64,000 bases of DNA from Denitrovibrio sp. Its GTDB lineage: Bacteria; Chrysiogenota; Deferribacteres; Deferribacterales; Geovibrionaceae. The number at the start of each line of letters is the position of its first letter. Position 1 is the stretch's first letter. The stretch spans positions 372,001 through 436,000 of the forward strand of contig PKTN01000005.1 of assembly GCA_002869185.1 (NCBI GenBank). The letters are read 5' to 3'. Of the stretch, positions 39,530-50,668 are shown in pieces. The notes below the pieces were generated by a model. That model searched no databases, was not told the origin of the DNA, and was given only the letters and a program-made list of their open reading frames with translations. The position numbers were made by a program, and so were the translations under genes.

Positions 39530-39606
39530 GTCATTCTGAGGATTTATACGAAGAATCTAATCCATGGAATATATGGTTGAGATACTTCGCTTCACTCAGG
39601 ATTAGA
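39530..39606. repeat. Dispersed hairpin repeat between groES and groEL
   Basis: GTCATTCTGAG at the start and a near-complementary CTTCGCTTCACTCAGGAT at the end enclose CGAAGAATCTAAT and GAGATACTTCG, forming a long imperfect hairpin. The same family occurs at 51290-51352, and one arm lies at 41438. In transcripts it could lower readthrough or affect the groES:groEL ratio. Confidence 0.7.
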
Positions 39607-39630
39607 GATAATTTAATAAAAATATTGTAG

Positions 39631-41301
<1,671 letters not shown>

Positions 41302-41437
41302 ACTGATTTCCTCCTGACTTCGTATTTCATCGTCTGGTTTCTTTCGGGAAAGCTCACATACTTTATCGTATGCTCGCTACCCTCTCAAGAATCCATCCTT
41401 GAACTACTCGTCATTAGAAAATCATTTGCTTAGATCT

Positions 41438-41476
41438 GTCACTCTGAGGAAGCAATGCGACCGAAGGATCTCATCA
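41438..41476. repeat. Single arm of the dispersed hairpin repeat
   Basis: GTCACTCTGAGGAAGCAAT and the following GACCGAAGGATCTCATC resemble the left arm of the repeat at 39530 and 51290. The matching right arm is not seen, so it is partial or decayed. Confidence 0.5.
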
Positions 41477-41530
41477 AGCACATCACGTTCATAACATTTA
41501 TTTGCTCAAACAAATAATTAATTAATCAGA

Positions 41531-41560
41531 AAGGGTTCTCTTCGGAGAGCCCTTTTTTTT
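41531..41560 (+). terminator. Rho-independent terminator downstream of groEL
   Basis: Ten-base stem AAGGGTTCTC / GAGAGCCCTT (one G-U pair) with a TTCG loop, followed by eight T. It lies about 230 bp after groEL. Confidence 0.82.
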
Positions 41561-41615
41561 ATCGCCTAATGCTGTAAAGTGAACTGTATCACAATTTGAC
41601 TCTCATGATTTGCCC

Positions 41616-41780
41616 GTGCGGATTATAAGAGCACAAGAGCTTCAGGAACTAACAGGGCTTTCACGGACAACTATTTGACGACTGGAGCGTAAAGGTGAAT
41701 TTCCAGCAAGGGTGCCACTTTCAGGGAGTAGCGTGGGCTGGAGACATTCTGAGATTATTGAATGGATGAAGAGAAGGTGA
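41616..41780 (+). pseudogene. AlpA-type phage/island regulator, interrupted by TGA
   Basis: A 54-residue MerR-like HTH: RAQELQELTGLSRTTI, stop, RLERKGEFPARVPLS, ending EIIEWMKRR. This is the AlpA plan, in which the first half closes with a tryptophan before R-L-E-R. The TGA at 41676-41678 most simply comes from TGG (Trp). AlpA proteins switch on island excision genes. The start (GTG at 41616 or TTG at 41610) is uncertain. Confidence 0.75.
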
Positions 41781-41850
41781 ATAAATAACAAGTATAATTA
41801 TTTATAATAAAAACAAATTTTTATATTGCTAAGTGTTTGTATTTTGATGC

Positions 41851-41878
41851 TTGGCCGGTTAGCAAAAAGTGCTATAAT
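41851..41878 (+). promoter_or_regulatory. Predicted promoter of the second TIR gene
   Basis: TTGGCC at 41851-41856 and a perfect TATAAT at 41873-41878, 16 bp apart and about 30 bp before the TIR start codon, which also has an AGGAG site. Confidence 0.5.
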
Positions 41879-41910
41879 TATGTTGTATATACAAGGTAGG
41901 AGTTAAATTA

Positions 41911-42768
41911 ATGTCATCTATTTTTCTTAGTCATAATTCAAAGGATAAACCATGGGTTAGAGCGTTAGCTGAGCGCTTAATTACTGATAATGTAGTGGTT
42001 TGGCTAGATGAAGCCGAAATTAATATTGGTGATTCATTAATCGATAAAATATCAGAAGGTATTCGTGAAATGAAATATGTAGCCGCAATAATTTCTAAGA
42101 ACTCCGTGGGATCTAGTTGGGTTCAGAAAGAAATAAGTATTGCCATGTCAAAGGAAATTTCTGGACGCCAAGTAACTGTTTTACCATTAGTGATAGATGA
42201 TTGTGAATTGCCTGTTTCGTTGTCAGACAAGCTATATGCTGACTTCAAAAATCCAGATGATTTTGAAGAGTCATATGACAAGCTTCTTAGGACAATTGGT
42301 GTAAAGAAGCAAGCTAAATCGATTAATGATCAGAAAAGCAATCATAGAGTTGTAAATTCGACAATATCTTCAGGTGAAATGCCACAAGAACCTGGAATTA
42401 AAATAATAGGTATTCTGAAAGAACGCACTAGACAAGATAGTGAGTATTCGGGGTTACAGGATTACTTTTTTCAGTTGTCTAAAAGTCCTTCTGGTGATTG
42501 GGTACATTTTTTCAATCAGTCGAGGAAATTTCCAAGGCATACGATGTGGAGAAGAGCTTGGGTTGAGGGAGATTGTGTTGTTGTCAAGTGTGCTAGTGGG
42601 GAACTGCAAAATCACTTGAATGATCTTAAAAAAGATGTGGCAGACGCTAACATTAATTTGGCTCAAGCGATAGAGCAACATAACGAAAAAGAAAAAAGAG
42701 AAGCACAACGTAGAGAAGCTGAGCGCATTAAAAGAGATATGCTTTTCGATGATTTGGACTTTAGTTGA
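41911..42768 (+). CDS. TIR domain protein of the groEL island
   Basis: 285 residues. The TIR domain (1-130) opens SIFLSHNSKDKPWVRALAE, has VVWLDEAEINIGDSL, and carries the likely catalytic glutamate in SSWVQKEISIAM. The middle (about 150-230) is unrecognised but contains aromatic residues (SGDWVHFFNQS), and the C-terminus is a charged coiled coil (EKEKREAQRREAERIKRD). It is related to, but not a copy of, the TIR protein at 26542. As the only complete gene of the small island it is the likely cargo, probably an NAD-depleting defence protein. That function is inferred from the family. Confidence 0.82.
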   Translation: MSSIFLSHNSKDKPWVRALAERLITDNVVVWLDEAEINIGDSLIDKISEGIREMKYVAAIISKNSVGSSWVQKEISIAMSKEISGRQVTVLPLVIDDCELPVSLSDKLYADFKNPDDFEESYDKLLRTIGVKKQAKSINDQKSNHRVVNSTISSGEMPQEPGIKIIGILKERTRQDSEYSGLQDYFFQLSKSPSGDWVHFFNQSRKFPRHTMWRRAWVEGDCVVVKCASGELQNHLNDLKKDVADANINLAQAIEQHNEKEKREAQRREAERIKRDMLFDDLDFS

Positions 42769-42799
42769 TATGATGCCAATATTTAAGCAATATTTATTT

Positions 42800-42821
42800 T
42801 GTGGGGTATAATGTGGGGTAT
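42800..42821. repeat. Twin TGTGGGGTAT direct repeats near the island border
   Basis: TGTGGGGTAT starts at 42800 and 42812, 12 bp apart, about one helical turn. Short direct repeats at such spacing near an att border are often arm sites for a tyrosine recombinase. The second copy can also pair with GCCCCA just downstream to form a small hairpin. Confidence 0.45.
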
Positions 42822-42875
42822 CTGTAAAGCCCCATATTATTAAACACATAATAAGCAAGTAATTTATCACTATGT

Positions 42876-42891
42876 GGGCGGCATGATGTAA
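42876..42891. repeat. Displaced groEL 3' end (right att-like copy)
   Basis: GGGCGGCATGATGTAA, with one mismatch to 41286-41301. In frame it reads GlyGlyMetMet-stop, the normal GroEL tail, so it is plausibly the original end pushed away by the insertion. Confidence 0.65.
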
Positions 42892-42900
42892 TCGAATTTA

Positions 42901-42920
42901 GGGGACAGTTCACTTAATTA
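42901..42920. repeat. Left inverted repeat of the REP-type transposase unit
   Basis: GGGGACAGTTCACTTAATTA, the exact reverse complement of 43605-43624. Confidence 0.85.
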
Positions 42921-42958
42921 TTGTGGTAAATTCAATAATAAAATGGTAAAAAAAAGTT

Positions 42959-43615
42959 ATGGCAAGATTAGCAAGAATAGTAGTACCAGATTTCCCGCAT
43001 CATGTGACTCAGCGTGGCGTGCGTTCAATGAATATTTTTAATGATGATACTGAAAGGCGAGATTATTTAGCATTCATGAAGGAGTGTGGAAACAAATTCG
43101 GATTAAAGTATCTTAGTTATTGCTTAATGGATAACCATGTACACTTTATCGTTGTACCCCGCAATGAGCATAGCTTGTCTAAAGGTATAGGCGAAGGTCA
43201 TAAATTATATACTCGTCAGAAAAACTTTAAAGATGGAGTGCGAGGGCACTTGTTCCAGAGCCGTTTTTTTTCCTGTCCATTATCAGAATCACACTTCTAC
43301 TCAGCAATAAGGTATGTAGAGAGAAACCCTGTAAAAGCTGGTTTAGTTGAAAATGCATGGGACTATGAATGGTCAAGTTCTAAATATTTTGTAGGTAACA
43401 GTAAAACAGACCCATTAGTCAACAACCATTCTTTTCTAGGTGAGGTTATGAATTGGAGAGAATTTCTATCTAAAGACGACGACGATAGTCTCATAATTTC
43501 TAATACAAAGACTGGTCGACCTTGTGGTGATGAGAATTTCATAAATATGATAGAGACTAAACTTGATAGAGATATAAAAAAGAAAAAGCCGGGACCAAAA
43601 CGACTAATTAAGTGA
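42959..43615 (+). CDS. REP-associated tyrosine transposase (Y1/RAYT)
   Basis: 218 residues of the Y1 transposase family: ARIVVPDFPHHVTQRGVRSM, the metal-binding CLMDNHVHFIVVP (H-x-H), HLFQSRFFSCPL, and the tyrosine in YSAIRYVERNPVKAGLV. RAYTs cut and move single-stranded DNA near palindromes. The gene lies between 20-bp perfect inverted repeats, and its stop codon overlaps the right one. Intact length; probably a domesticated or REP-mobilising copy. Confidence 0.92.
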   Translation: MARLARIVVPDFPHHVTQRGVRSMNIFNDDTERRDYLAFMKECGNKFGLKYLSYCLMDNHVHFIVVPRNEHSLSKGIGEGHKLYTRQKNFKDGVRGHLFQSRFFSCPLSESHFYSAIRYVERNPVKAGLVENAWDYEWSSSKYFVGNSKTDPLVNNHSFLGEVMNWREFLSKDDDDSLIISNTKTGRPCGDENFINMIETKLDRDIKKKKPGPKRLIK

Positions 43616-43624
43616 ACTGTCCCC
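43605..43624. repeat. Right inverted repeat of the REP-type transposase unit
   Basis: TAATTAAGTGAACTGTCCCC, the perfect inverse of 42901-42920. A related sequence AAGTGAACTGT also occurs at about 41577. Confidence 0.85.
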
Positions 43625-43644
43625 ATAATTCCCAATAATTCTAC

Positions 43645-43670
43645 AAGGTTCCATCGGGGAGCCTTTTTTT
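43645..43670 (+). terminator. Rho-independent terminator after the transposase
   Basis: Stem AAGGTTCC / GGAGCCTT (one G-U pair) with a 5-base loop, then a run of T. Confidence 0.75.
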
Positions 43671-43695
43671 ATTTATTAACTAAGAAAATAAGTTT

Positions 43696-44415
43696 ATGAT
43701 GAGTTCAATGAAGCAGATATACATATTCCAAACGGGGAGTACTTTTCCCGAAATAATAGAGAAACACGGCGATTTTGCGGACATGTTTTCCACGCATGCG
43801 GATGATTGCATCGTTATAGATGTGGAACAGGGCGAAGAGTTGCCTGCATTCGAAAAGTGCGCAGGTGTGATGGTTACAGGTTCACACGATATGGTGACAG
43901 AAAGACTAGAGTGGAGTGAAAAATTAGCGAAATGGCTGAGAGAAGCTGTTCAGTTAAGAATACCAGTACTTGGTGTATGCTATGGTCATCAACTACTCGC
44001 TCATGCACTTGGTGGCGAGGTAGGTTTTCACAAAGATGGGACAGAGATAGGCACAGCGACAATCAACATGTTACCTGATAAATCGATCGATCCTCTATTT
44101 GAAATGATACCAGACAATTTTCCTGCCCATGTGGTTCATGCTCAGACTGTCCTTAAACTTCCAGATGGGGCTGTCATACTCGCCCAAAATGGACATGATC
44201 CTCATCACGCATTTAGATATGGAGATTGTGCATGGGGTGTTCAATTTCATCCAGAATTTACAGCTGAAATTATTAAGTCATATATCTCGAGAGATGTTGA
44301 AAAGTATACAAAGATGGGGCTTGATGTAGACAAGGTGCTCGAATCTGTTGAAGAAACACCAGTTTCTTGCTCTATTATAAGACGTTTTATTGATTTTGTT
44401 GAGGGTCTTGATTAA
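43696..44415 (+). CDS. Type 1 glutamine amidotransferase
   Basis: 239 residues of class I GATase fold. The nucleophile cysteine is in LGVCYGHQLLAHALGG, and the His/Glu pair is in WGVQFHPEFTAE. The closest known group are GMP-synthase-like stand-alone amidotransferases, whose acceptor is usually unknown. ATGs at 43696, 43699 and 43708 are all possible starts, and no strong ribosome site separates them. Its end overlaps the convergent diguanylate cyclase gene by 29 bp. Confidence 0.88.
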   Translation: MMSSMKQIYIFQTGSTFPEIIEKHGDFADMFSTHADDCIVIDVEQGEELPAFEKCAGVMVTGSHDMVTERLEWSEKLAKWLREAVQLRIPVLGVCYGHQLLAHALGGEVGFHKDGTEIGTATINMLPDKSIDPLFEMIPDNFPAHVVHAQTVLKLPDGAVILAQNGHDPHHAFRYGDCAWGVQFHPEFTAEIIKSYISRDVEKYTKMGLDVDKVLESVEETPVSCSIIRRFIDFVEGLD

Positions 44416-45199
44416 AATTTTTGGATGAACAGACTTTATTTTTACCCTGTTTTTTAGCTTGGTATAGATATTTGTCTGCCTCGGCTATCACTTTTTCGAA
44501 GTCATCTATAGGGCTTCCATGTTTTACTTCAATGGCTCCTATACTTAGGGTCACATTTATTGTGGTTTTACTTGAGGTAAATCTTAGTTTAGAAATTTTT
44601 TCTCTGACTTTTTCCGCAACAATTACAGCATGGTCAACATTAGTGTAAGGTAAAATCACTGCGAATTCATCACCGCCGAAACGACCACATATATCTGATT
44701 TGCGAACACTTTTCAGCAGAGTTTCGCCAATTGTTTTAAGCACTAAGTCGCCAAGTGAATGTCCAAAATTATCATTTATTGCTTTAAAATCATCTATATC
44801 AAAAAGAATAAATGAGAAATAGCCTTCAGAGGATCTTTGGTTCCTCGTAAACTCTATTTCTAAGAGTTCTATGAGTGATCTTCTGTTATAAACTCTTGTG
44901 AGGTAGTCATATCTGGAGATTTTCAACATAACCTTAAAGAAACGTATCATTTCAAGGAAACGAACAAATGAAAATATCGTGTAAACAAGAAAAGCAGAGA
45001 GTAGAAAATTGATGACACTATCCATATTGTAAAACTGATGTGAATATCCGAGTCTGTGAAGATAATTGACTATATCGATCTTTTCAGCTGCAGCGTATAT
45101 TATAGCGCCAAAAATGAACGCAATAACACTATCTCTAGCAAGTGCAGATTTCATTGTTCTGACTATATTTAAAGTCGACTTATTTATATCATCATTCAT
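44387..45199 (-). CDS. Membrane-bound diguanylate cyclase (GGDEF)
   Basis: 270 residues from the ATG at 45199; an earlier in-frame ATG at 45232 is possible. Two membrane helices near the N-terminus (VIAFIFGAIIYAAA and INFLLSAFLVYTIFSFV) are followed by a GGDEF domain with YLTRVYNRRSL and the intact active site GRFGGDEFAVILP. It makes cyclic di-GMP. An inhibitory RxxD site is not clear. It is divergent from the sensor kinase at 45334. Confidence 0.92.
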   Translation of the reverse strand: MNDDINKSTLNIVRTMKSALARDSVIAFIFGAIIYAAAEKIDIVNYLHRLGYSHQFYNMDSVINFLLSAFLVYTIFSFVRFLEMIRFFKVMLKISRYDYLTRVYNRRSLIELLEIEFTRNQRSSEGYFSFILFDIDDFKAINDNFGHSLGDLVLKTIGETLLKSVRKSDICGRFGGDEFAVILPYTNVDHAVIVAEKVREKISKLRFTSSKTTINVTLSIGAIEVKHGSPIDDFEKVIAEADKYLYQAKKQGKNKVCSSKNFNQDPQQNQ

Positions 45200-45333
45200 A
45201 ATAAAAGTTCTCTGTTGCGTATGTATATACATACAATATGGGAGCTTTGCAATTAAAATACTATAAAAAATACAATTCTAGAGAAGGTTTGAAAATTATT
45301 GCCTATTTTTCATCTTACTGGCACAATTATACC

Positions 45334-46806
45334 ATGAAGCTTAAAATATTAAATGGTCGCATTTTTAATCTACAGGTAAAGATATCAATATTGATCTTTA
45401 CTATCATGATGTTGTCAAGTTTTGCCCTTGGGCATAAGATGAATAATGATGTAAAGAGAGAGACTTATCAGATTACAAGTAAATATATCGAAAGTATCCC
45501 ATACCTTGTAAATAGCGCCATGTATAACTTTATGCTAAATGGTGATAGACAGTCTATTAAGCGACTTGTTTTACAACTCCAAAATGATAGTAATATTGTT
45601 GGAGTTAATGTTTTTGATAAGAATTGGAAACTTACTGAGGCTCTCCCAGAGCTTTTGCATAAATATGATGAGAAATATCTTGATACAATCGTAAAAAATA
45701 GACTCGAAGACGGATTTAAAGAGAATTATTTTGATGAGAAGCGTGTAATTTCCTATTACTCGTCTATAAACAATGCTCCAGAATGTCGAATTTGCCATCT
45801 TAAGAGTGAAGGCGAGGTTTTAGGGTATATCAATATAAATATTGATCTTACATACCTGACAGATATTCTCGGAAAAGATGCAGCAAATGTTCGTAAGATC
45901 CTACTTATATCCAGTGTTGGTCTTTTTATTATAGTTGCTTTACTCGTCAATTACCTAGTTTCGAGACCACTTCACAGGCTTGAGAAAGCTATGCAAGAGG
46001 TGGCGAACAACAACCTTGAGGTCAGGATGGAAGTTCATTCTGAGGACGAGTTTGGGCGTTTGTCTCGGTTATTCAATTATATGGTCTACTCCCTGCGGAA
46101 GTCGTTTCGGACTATTAGCAACATCCATAAGAATATGATGCATAATGATAGACTTATGACTATAGGTACGTTAACCGCTGCTGTCAGTCATGAGATAAAG
46201 AACCCGCTCAACTCTATAATGCTGAATGATGACATCTTATCTATGAAGAGCAAAGAGCACAGAGATTATACTAAAAAGATACTTGCTGATGCAGAACGTA
46301 TCAAAGACATAATAGATAACACCCTTAATTTCTCTCGGTTTGATGACGAGCAGAGTATGAAAGAGGTAAATCTGAATAGTTTTATGGCGGATGTTAGGCT
46401 CTATGCTGACAGAACAATCCTTAAGTGGACAGATATTCCGCTTGTTATGGATGTTGAAGAGGGGCTTGGGATTATAAAGGCTAACCCAGTCCATTTAGAG
46501 CAGATTATATTAAACCTTGTCAGGAATGCTGTTGAAGCTGTTGAAGATTCTGAAAGTCCTATGCTTTGGGTGCGTGCAGTTCGGGAGGATGACAAAGTAG
46601 TGATCAGTGTCAGTGACAATGGTAAAGGTATACCAGAAGAGATTCAGAAGATGGTGTTCAATGAATTTTACACTACAAAAGCTTCAGGAACAGGTATCGG
46701 TCTATACATCGTAAAAGAACTAGTTCAAAAGTATAATGGAGAGATTGGGTTCAGCTCTAACTCTGGGCAGGGAACGACATTTGTAATAAAATTATCTTTG
46801 AATTAG
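45334..46806 (+). CDS. Sensor histidine kinase with a CxxCH motif in the periplasmic domain
   Basis: 490 residues from the ATG at 45334; the frame is open 32 codons further up but without a sensible N-terminus. Order: TM1 at about 13-32, periplasmic sensor at about 33-190, TM2 at about 193-215 (ILLISSVGLFIIVALLVNYL), HAMP, HisKA with H in AAVSHEIKNPLNS, and HATPase with NLVRNAVEAVE and SGTGIGLYIV. The sensor contains APECRICHLKSEGEVLGY. A CxxCH in the periplasm suggests covalent heme c or redox sensing. No response regulator is adjacent. Confidence 0.9.
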   Translation: MKLKILNGRIFNLQVKISILIFTIMMLSSFALGHKMNNDVKRETYQITSKYIESIPYLVNSAMYNFMLNGDRQSIKRLVLQLQNDSNIVGVNVFDKNWKLTEALPELLHKYDEKYLDTIVKNRLEDGFKENYFDEKRVISYYSSINNAPECRICHLKSEGEVLGYININIDLTYLTDILGKDAANVRKILLISSVGLFIIVALLVNYLVSRPLHRLEKAMQEVANNNLEVRMEVHSEDEFGRLSRLFNYMVYSLRKSFRTISNIHKNMMHNDRLMTIGTLTAAVSHEIKNPLNSIMLNDDILSMKSKEHRDYTKKILADAERIKDIIDNTLNFSRFDDEQSMKEVNLNSFMADVRLYADRTILKWTDIPLVMDVEEGLGIIKANPVHLEQIILNLVRNAVEAVEDSESPMLWVRAVREDDKVVISVSDNGKGIPEEIQKMVFNEFYTTKASGTGIGLYIVKELVQKYNGEIGFSSNSGQGTTFVIKLSLN

Positions 46807-46871
46807 TCATCAAAGATGCTACTTGTTATATATTATCGTTTTCGCATGTTTAATGCATAGAGGATCCAACA

Positions 46872-49130
46872 ATGTCTCATAAGAATAAGATTATGGTGTT
46901 TTTTGTTACTTTTGTAATGTTCATAAGCTTACTCATATCAATTATCGCTCTATCATTCCTATATAAAACCTCTATGGAAGAACAGATACAAAGGCTTAAC
47001 GATATAGTAGGCAATGTTAGTTTACTCATAGATGCTGTTCAAGAAAAAGAGAATATATCAAGTACTGATATCTCAAATAAAGCCCTCGTGGGCATCCTTA
47101 ATAAAGCAGCCGAATTTCATCTTAGAGAATCAGGAAAATCACATTATAAATATGCGGAAGAGTTTCAGCTGATCTTTGCCAGAATTAAAGAGGGTAAGGT
47201 TCATTTTATTAACACAAGCGGTAAAAAAATAAAGCCTGTTCCTTATTCAAAAATAGAAAAGAGACCAATAGGCAGAGCACTTCGTGGCGAAAGAGGCATG
47301 GTGTCGATTAAGGACCATCTTGGTAAAAAATCAATGATTGCGTTTCAGTACATTAACTCCGCAGATATGGCAATTGTTGGAAAGATCGAATTGGCAAAAC
47401 TTAACGATAAGATGTACGACAGCATAATCGTTGCTGTAATAGTATCTGTTTTGTGTTGAGTAGTAGGTTCGTTTATCCTTGTTTTGATTGTTAATCCAAT
47501 GGTTAAAGCTTTAGATAAGGCAAAGGCGGATGCTGAGGCATCAACAATAGCAAAGAGTCAATTCCTAGCGAATATGAGTCATGAGATCAGAACACCAATG
47601 AACGGCATCATCGGTATGTCAGAGCTTGCTCTCGATACAAACTTAAATCAAACTCAAAGAAAATATATTACGACTGTAGTTGATTCAGCAAATAAACTCA
47701 TGGGATTATTAAATGATATTTTGGATTTTTCTAAGATTGAAGCTGGTTTCTTAGATTTTGAAAATGAAAACTTCAAATTAAGTGAAGTGATAGAGTCGTG
47801 TTTCGCATCTTTGGCGCCTGTGGCTGACTCAAAAGGGTTAGAGCTGGTCTATTACATAGCTCCAGATGTAGAAAATGAACTGTTGGGTGATCAACTTAGG
47901 CTCAGACAGATACTTTTGAACATTACTGGCAATGCTGTAAAATTCTCCCCTACTGGCGAAGTCCTCATCAGTGTTAAAAAGAGTGCTTATGACGAAGAGG
48001 GTAAGACTAAATTATGTTTCGCTATTAAGGACTCAGGACCTGGTATACCTAAAGAGAAGCAGGATATGATATTCGATAGCTTCACTCAGCAGAACTCCAC
48101 TGTAGCAAGGACGCACGGAGGTACTGGTCTGGGGCTTGCGATTGCCAAAGATTTAGCAGAACTTATGCAAGGAGAAATGTGGATCGAAAGTGAAATCGGA
48201 AAGGGAGCGACCTTTTTTTTCGATGCTGTTTTCGACCTAAGAAAAGAGGTTCAGGGTGAAAATTCTTTAGTAGCTGAAATAAAAAGAACAGATAAAGTTA
48301 AGAAATCACCATCCTTTAATGCAGATTTAAATGTGCTTGTTGTAGAAGACAATAAAGTAAATATTTTTCTAATAGAAAACATGCTTACCAAAAAGTTTGG
48401 TTGTAGGATAGATATCGCCCATAATGGTATAGAGGCTCTTGAGAAGCTTGTGCATGGGGCTTATGATCTTGTACTTATGGATATGCATATGCCACACATG
48501 GACGGGGTATCCACAACAAAGGTGATTCGTGCTTGTGAGCGTGGTGATGCGATTCAGGATATTGCTGAGCTATTTCCACCTGACAGGGTGGAGGAAATGG
48601 TTGATTCTGATACTATTTTCAACCTATTGGATAGATATAAAGGTGGACACATACATATCTGTGCACTTACTGCAAATGCTCTTAAGGGTGATAAAGAGAG
48701 GTTTCTTGAGGTTGGAGTTGATGAGTATCTAACAAAACCTATTGATAACATAAAGCTGAAAGAGGTTTTGAGCTTGTATTCTTCAGGCAAGGCTAAAGAG
48801 ATTGATTTAACCATTTTTGATTATAAGTCAGTAATAAGTAAGGTGGGGATAGACGAGGATTCCTATTTTAATATGTTAGAAGTGTTTTTCGAGTCGGTTG
48901 AGGGAGATCTCCTGAAGCTTGCCGACGTTATGAAAGTTGGCGATACTAAAGAAACAATGAAGCAGGCTCACTACCTTAGAGGGGCTTGCATGAACTTAGG
49001 TTTTGCTGAGCCAGAGCGTTTGTTGGAAGCTATCGAAGGTGAAGCCAGAAATGACAAGATAGCATCCGTAGACGTTGAGATAATAAGAACCAGCTTTGAG
49101 AAACTTAAAAATCAAATAGATAACAGGTAA
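46872..49130 (+). pseudogene. Hybrid sensor kinase (TM-sensor-TM-HisKA-HATPase-REC-Hpt), one in-frame TGA
   Basis: A 752-codon phosphorelay protein. TM1 is at about 10-33, a periplasmic sensor follows, then TM2 at about 185-210, HisKA with H in [15 protein letters not shown], HATPase with [16 protein letters not shown] with D in [13 protein letters not shown], and a C-terminal Hpt with H in [14 protein letters not shown]. The TGA at 47457-47459 (codon 196) lies inside TM2 (VIVSVLC, stop, [11 protein letters not shown]) with no shift. GGA-to-TGA (Gly) would explain it. If real, only a membrane-sensor stub is made, although internal initiation could produce a soluble kinase part. Confidence 0.88.
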
Positions 49131-49266
49131 ATTTGCTGTTTCTAGTTTAACTGAACTTTTTTTACTCTTGCGGAACTTTTCTCTTTACATCTGTAATATT
49201 TTTATACTATATTACACGTCCAATACAGAAATAGATTATTAATTCTAAAAATATAAGGAGCTATTT

Positions 49267-50664
49267 ATGGGAAAGAACCTTTTTCAAAAGGTTTGGGAAA
49301 AGCACGCAGTTAAAGTGCTCCCGAACGGACAAACCCAACTTTTCATAGGGATGCATCTAATCCATGAAGTAACAAGTCCTCAAGCATTTGCTATGCTTAG
49401 AGACCTTGACATCAAAGTAGCATTTCCAGAGAGAACATTCGCTACTGTTGACCACATTATACCTACTGATGCTGAAAATAGAGTGAGACCTTATGCTGAC
49501 CCTCTTGCTGAAGAGATGATGCAAGCTATCGAATCTAATACAAAGGCTAGCGGGATCACATTTTTCAACCCTGAGTCAGAGAAGCAGGGTGTAGTACATA
49601 TCGTAGGTCCAGAGCAGGGTCTTACTCAGCCTGGCTCTACTATCGCATGTGGTGATTCTCACACGGCGACACACGGTGCTTTCGGTGCTATCGCTTTTGG
49701 TATTGGTACATCTCAAGTACGTGATGTTCTCGCTACTCAGACAATGTCTATCGCACCTTTTAAGGTTAGGCGTATCGAGATCAACGGCAAGCTTAAAGAA
49801 GGCGTTTACGCTAAAGACGTTATCCTCTATATAATCAGCAAACTTGGTGTTGCAGGTGGTACTGGACACGCTTACGAGTTCGCTGGTGACGTAATTGACA
49901 ATATGAGCATGGAAGGCAGAATGACTGTCTGTAATATGGCTATCGAAGGTGGCGCAAGGGTAGGATATATAAACACTGACGAGACTACATTCGCATACAT
50001 TAAAGGGAAACCTTACGCTCCTAAAGATAACTGGGACGAAATGGTAGAATACTGGAAATCAGTAGCTTCTGACGCTGACGCTCAATACGATGACATCGTT
50101 AAGTATGACGCAGCCGACATAGAGCCTCAGATCACTTGGGGTATCAACCCAGAGCAGACTATAGGTATATCTGAAAAGATTCCTATGCCTACTAATGACG
50201 TTATGCAGGAAGCTCTTGACTATACTGGCTTTGCTGGTGGCGACCTTATGAATGGTAAAAAAGTAGACGTGGTTTTCATCGGTAGCTGTACAAACGGTCG
50301 TATCGAAGATTTCCGTGAAGCTGCGAAATATGCCAAAGGTAAAAAAGTTGCAGAGGGTGTTCGCGCACTCGCTGTTCCTGGTTCTTTCGGCGTTAGGGAT
50401 CAAGCTGTAGCTGAAGGTCTCGACAAAATATTTATCGAAGCCGGCTTTGATTGGCGTGAGCCGGGATGCTCTATGTGTCTCGCTATGAACCCAGACAAGC
50501 TTATCGGTAGTGAGATATCTGCATCTACATCAAACAGAAACTTCAAAGGTAGACAAGGTTCTGCAACAGGTAGAACACTCCTTGTCTCTCCTGTGATGGC
50601 TGTCGCTGCTGCTGTAACTGGTAAGATTAGTGACTGTAGAGAAGTTTTTGAGATTGGAGGTTAG
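49267..50664 (+). CDS. leuC: 3-isopropylmalate dehydratase large subunit
   Basis: 465 residues of the aconitase family; it isomerises isopropylmalate in leucine synthesis. Iron-sulfur cluster cysteines are in [11 protein letters not shown] and [11 protein letters not shown], and substrate residues in [14 protein letters not shown]. It follows AAGGAG. leuD begins 4 bp later, so the two subunits are co-translated. The upstream gap 49131-49266 is AT-rich with a possible promoter but no clear attenuator or leader peptide. Confidence 0.95.
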   Translation: MGKNLFQKVWEKHAVKVLPNGQTQLFIGMHLIHEVTSPQAFAMLRDLDIKVAFPERTFATVDHIIPTDAENRVRPYADPLAEEMMQAIESNTKASGITFFNPESEKQGVVHIVGPEQGLTQPGSTIACGDSHTATHGAFGAIAFGIGTSQVRDVLATQTMSIAPFKVRRIEINGKLKEGVYAKDVILYIISKLGVAGGTGHAYEFAGDVIDNMSMEGRMTVCNMAIEGGARVGYINTDETTFAYIKGKPYAPKDNWDEMVEYWKSVASDADAQYDDIVKYDAADIEPQITWGINPEQTIGISEKIPMPTNDVMQEALDYTGFAGGDLMNGKKVDVVFIGSCTNGRIEDFREAAKYAKGKKVAEGVRALAVPGSFGVRDQAVAEGLDKIFIEAGFDWREPGCSMCLAMNPDKLIGSEISASTSNRNFKGRQGSATGRTLLVSPVMAVAAAVTGKISDCREVFEIGG

Positions 50665-50668
50665 AGAA

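Larger units (their letters stand above)
41302..42891 (+). mobile_element. Small genomic island inserted at the groEL 3' end
   Basis: The interval between two copies of the groEL tail holds an AlpA-type regulator remnant and a TIR protein, plus twin TGTGGGGTAT repeats near its far end. This is the layout of an integrase-dependent island in which the element supplies a new gene end and the displaced end marks the far border. No integrase gene is present, so it may be a remnant or depend on another element. The groEL-proximal stretch (41302-41530) holds no gene, only repeat fragments and then the terminator. Confidence 0.6.

Noticed and set aside
41302..41437. Hidden gene between groEL and its terminator
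   Set aside because: No frame of useful length or with a ribosome site; the stretch looks like decayed repeat DNA.
45238..45333. N-terminal extension of the sensor kinase
   Set aside because: The extra 32 residues lack a ribosome site and precede a good TM1 that starts soon after the ATG at 45334.
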